From: Acinetobacter lwoffii
Lineage (GTDB): Bacteria > Pseudomonadota > Gammaproteobacteria > Pseudomonadales > Moraxellaceae
Direction of reading: 5' to 3'
NCBI RefSeq assembly: GCF_002321025.1
Contig: NZ_DCLL01000024.1
Location: forward strand, 3,078 to 56,655
DNA length: 53,578 nucleotides
Shown: positions 53,168 to 53,578 of the stretch, piece by piece
Layout of the letters: each line of letters opens with the position of its first letter
Numbering within the stretch: position 1 is the stretch's first letter
Notes under the pieces: generated by a model
Database searches by the model: none
The model's input: the letters and a program-made list of their open reading frames with translations, nothing else
What the model was told of the DNA's origin: nothing
Translations under genes and position numbers: made by a program

Positions 53168-53206
53168 TCTTGTTATTCCTCACAACAAATTTTCTACTTG
53201 ATGGGT

Positions 53207-53235
53207 ATATGGGTGCGGTTGTTAAAATTTCAAAT
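53207..53235 (-). promoter_or_regulatory. Sigma-32 heat-shock promoter of clpB
   Basis: On the minus strand ATTTGAAA (53228-53235; consensus CTTGAAA) and ACCCATAT (53207-53214; consensus CCCCATNT) are separated by 13 bases, the usual sigma-32 spacing. It lies 40 bases before the clpB ATG. One mismatch occurs in each element. Confidence 0.7.
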
Positions 53236-53410
53236 CATTTTTATATATTTTTCAAAAACTTAATCTGCATTACAAGACAGATATCAGTAATAATATTGGT
53301 ATATCTAAAGCAGATTTCAAGAGCGTTAAATAGAATTTTAAAGAGAGCATGAATAATTAAGATCTGATCCAATTTACACTGCCATCTGAACACTTCATAT
53401 TAAGAAAGCT

Positions 53411-53578
53411 CTAGCGCTGTTGTAAGCCTTGTACTAATTGCAATACTTCAGTCAAACCATTTTCAGTTTGCATGATTTTCCTTGGCATCTGATGGTTTAA
53501 AAGTGTATTCGGTGAGTTGATAAAATTGTGTATCCATTCCACATCTCCCCCACAAAGACTAGGGCGTGTCCTCATTTG
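53411..53578 (-). CDS. Partial antitoxin with Xre/MbcA/ParS toxin-binding domain (DUF2384)
   Basis: The minus-strand frame is open from the window edge for 55 codons to TAG at 53411-53413. The C-terminal sequence (GDVEWIHNFINSPNTLLNHQ, then MPRKIMQTENGLTEVLQLVQ and GLQQR) follows the MbcA/ParS pattern: W-hydrophobic, PN, L, P, hydrophobic pair, T/E-x-G, V, L. In that family the domain binds a RES-type toxin and the N-terminus is Xre-like. The upstream part lies beyond the window, so the start and any toxin gene cannot be seen. The call rests on my recall of the family pattern. Confidence 0.5.
   Translation of the reverse strand, partial: QMRTRPSLCGGDVEWIHNFINSPNTLLNHQMPRKIMQTENGLTEVLQLVQGLQQR

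Overview
The window reads as a chromosomal segment of a gammaproteobacterium of the Moraxellaceae, most probably Acinetobacter. The basis is moderately AT-rich DNA with AT-rich intergenic regions, gene content and order that match my memory of Acinetobacter (pyrB next to a catalytically dead pyrC', gspL-gspM away from the rest of the type II secretion genes, a leucine-catabolic cluster under a TetR regulator, a cvpA-purF pair joined to pyrD), and close family matches throughout. No rRNA, tRNA, CRISPR array, intact insertion sequence or prophage was seen. The species cannot be fixed from the sequence alone.

Layout. 0.1-2.4 kb: an atypical small protein kinase overlapping a DUF3336-patatin lipase (minus). 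2.6-3.9 kb: a DUF815-type AAA ATPase and a small hypothetical (plus). 4.0-6.5 kb: a lipoprotein, an AT-rich stretch with an unassigned open frame, and a GAF-GGDEF diguanylate cyclase (minus). 6.7-8.5 kb: tsaD divergent from rpsU-yqeY. 8.6-14.4 kb (minus): a small exported protein, a BepA-like M48 protease, a GhrB-like reductase, a probable divergent HolD (DNA polymerase III psi), and a membrane M48-fold protein that has lost its zinc ligands. 14.5-17.6 kb (minus): pyrD-cvpA-purF. 17.7-21.6 kb (minus): gspL-gspM, sixA, gpsA and a nitroreductase. 21.8-25.4 kb: a small lipoprotein, an RhlB-like helicase, a cold-shock protein, a TusA-like protein and rpoH. 25.5-30.1 kb: a DUF423 membrane protein, thiS-thiG, a GST, a SulP transporter and trmB. 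30.2-32.5 kb (minus): a DUF2520 Rossmann protein, a thioesterase-like protein and a methyltransferase, followed by a three-stem palindromic repeat.

32.9-43.4 kb is the main metabolic module. An acyl-CoA synthetase and a TetR regulator face away from a seven-gene operon: isovaleryl-CoA dehydrogenase, both methylcrotonyl-CoA carboxylase subunits, methylglutaconyl-CoA hydratase, HMG-CoA lyase and the two 3-oxoacid CoA-transferase subunits. Together they take isovaleryl-CoA from leucine to acetyl-CoA and acetoacetate and then activate the acetoacetate. Two adjacent inverted repeats in the divergent promoter region are the natural operator candidates.

43.4-53.6 kb: an inner-membrane-anchored BON/OmpA-domain protein, pyrB-pyrC', a small hypothetical, rlmKL, and clpB with a good sigma-32 promoter. 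At the right edge lies the C-terminal part of a probable Xre/MbcA/ParS-type antitoxin, cut by the window end. Most of the window is housekeeping. The items most worth a second look are the dead M48-fold protein, the kinase-patatin pair, the HolD-like protein, the three-stem repeat, the liu operator region and the edge antitoxin. No clear, previously undescribed multi-gene system was found.
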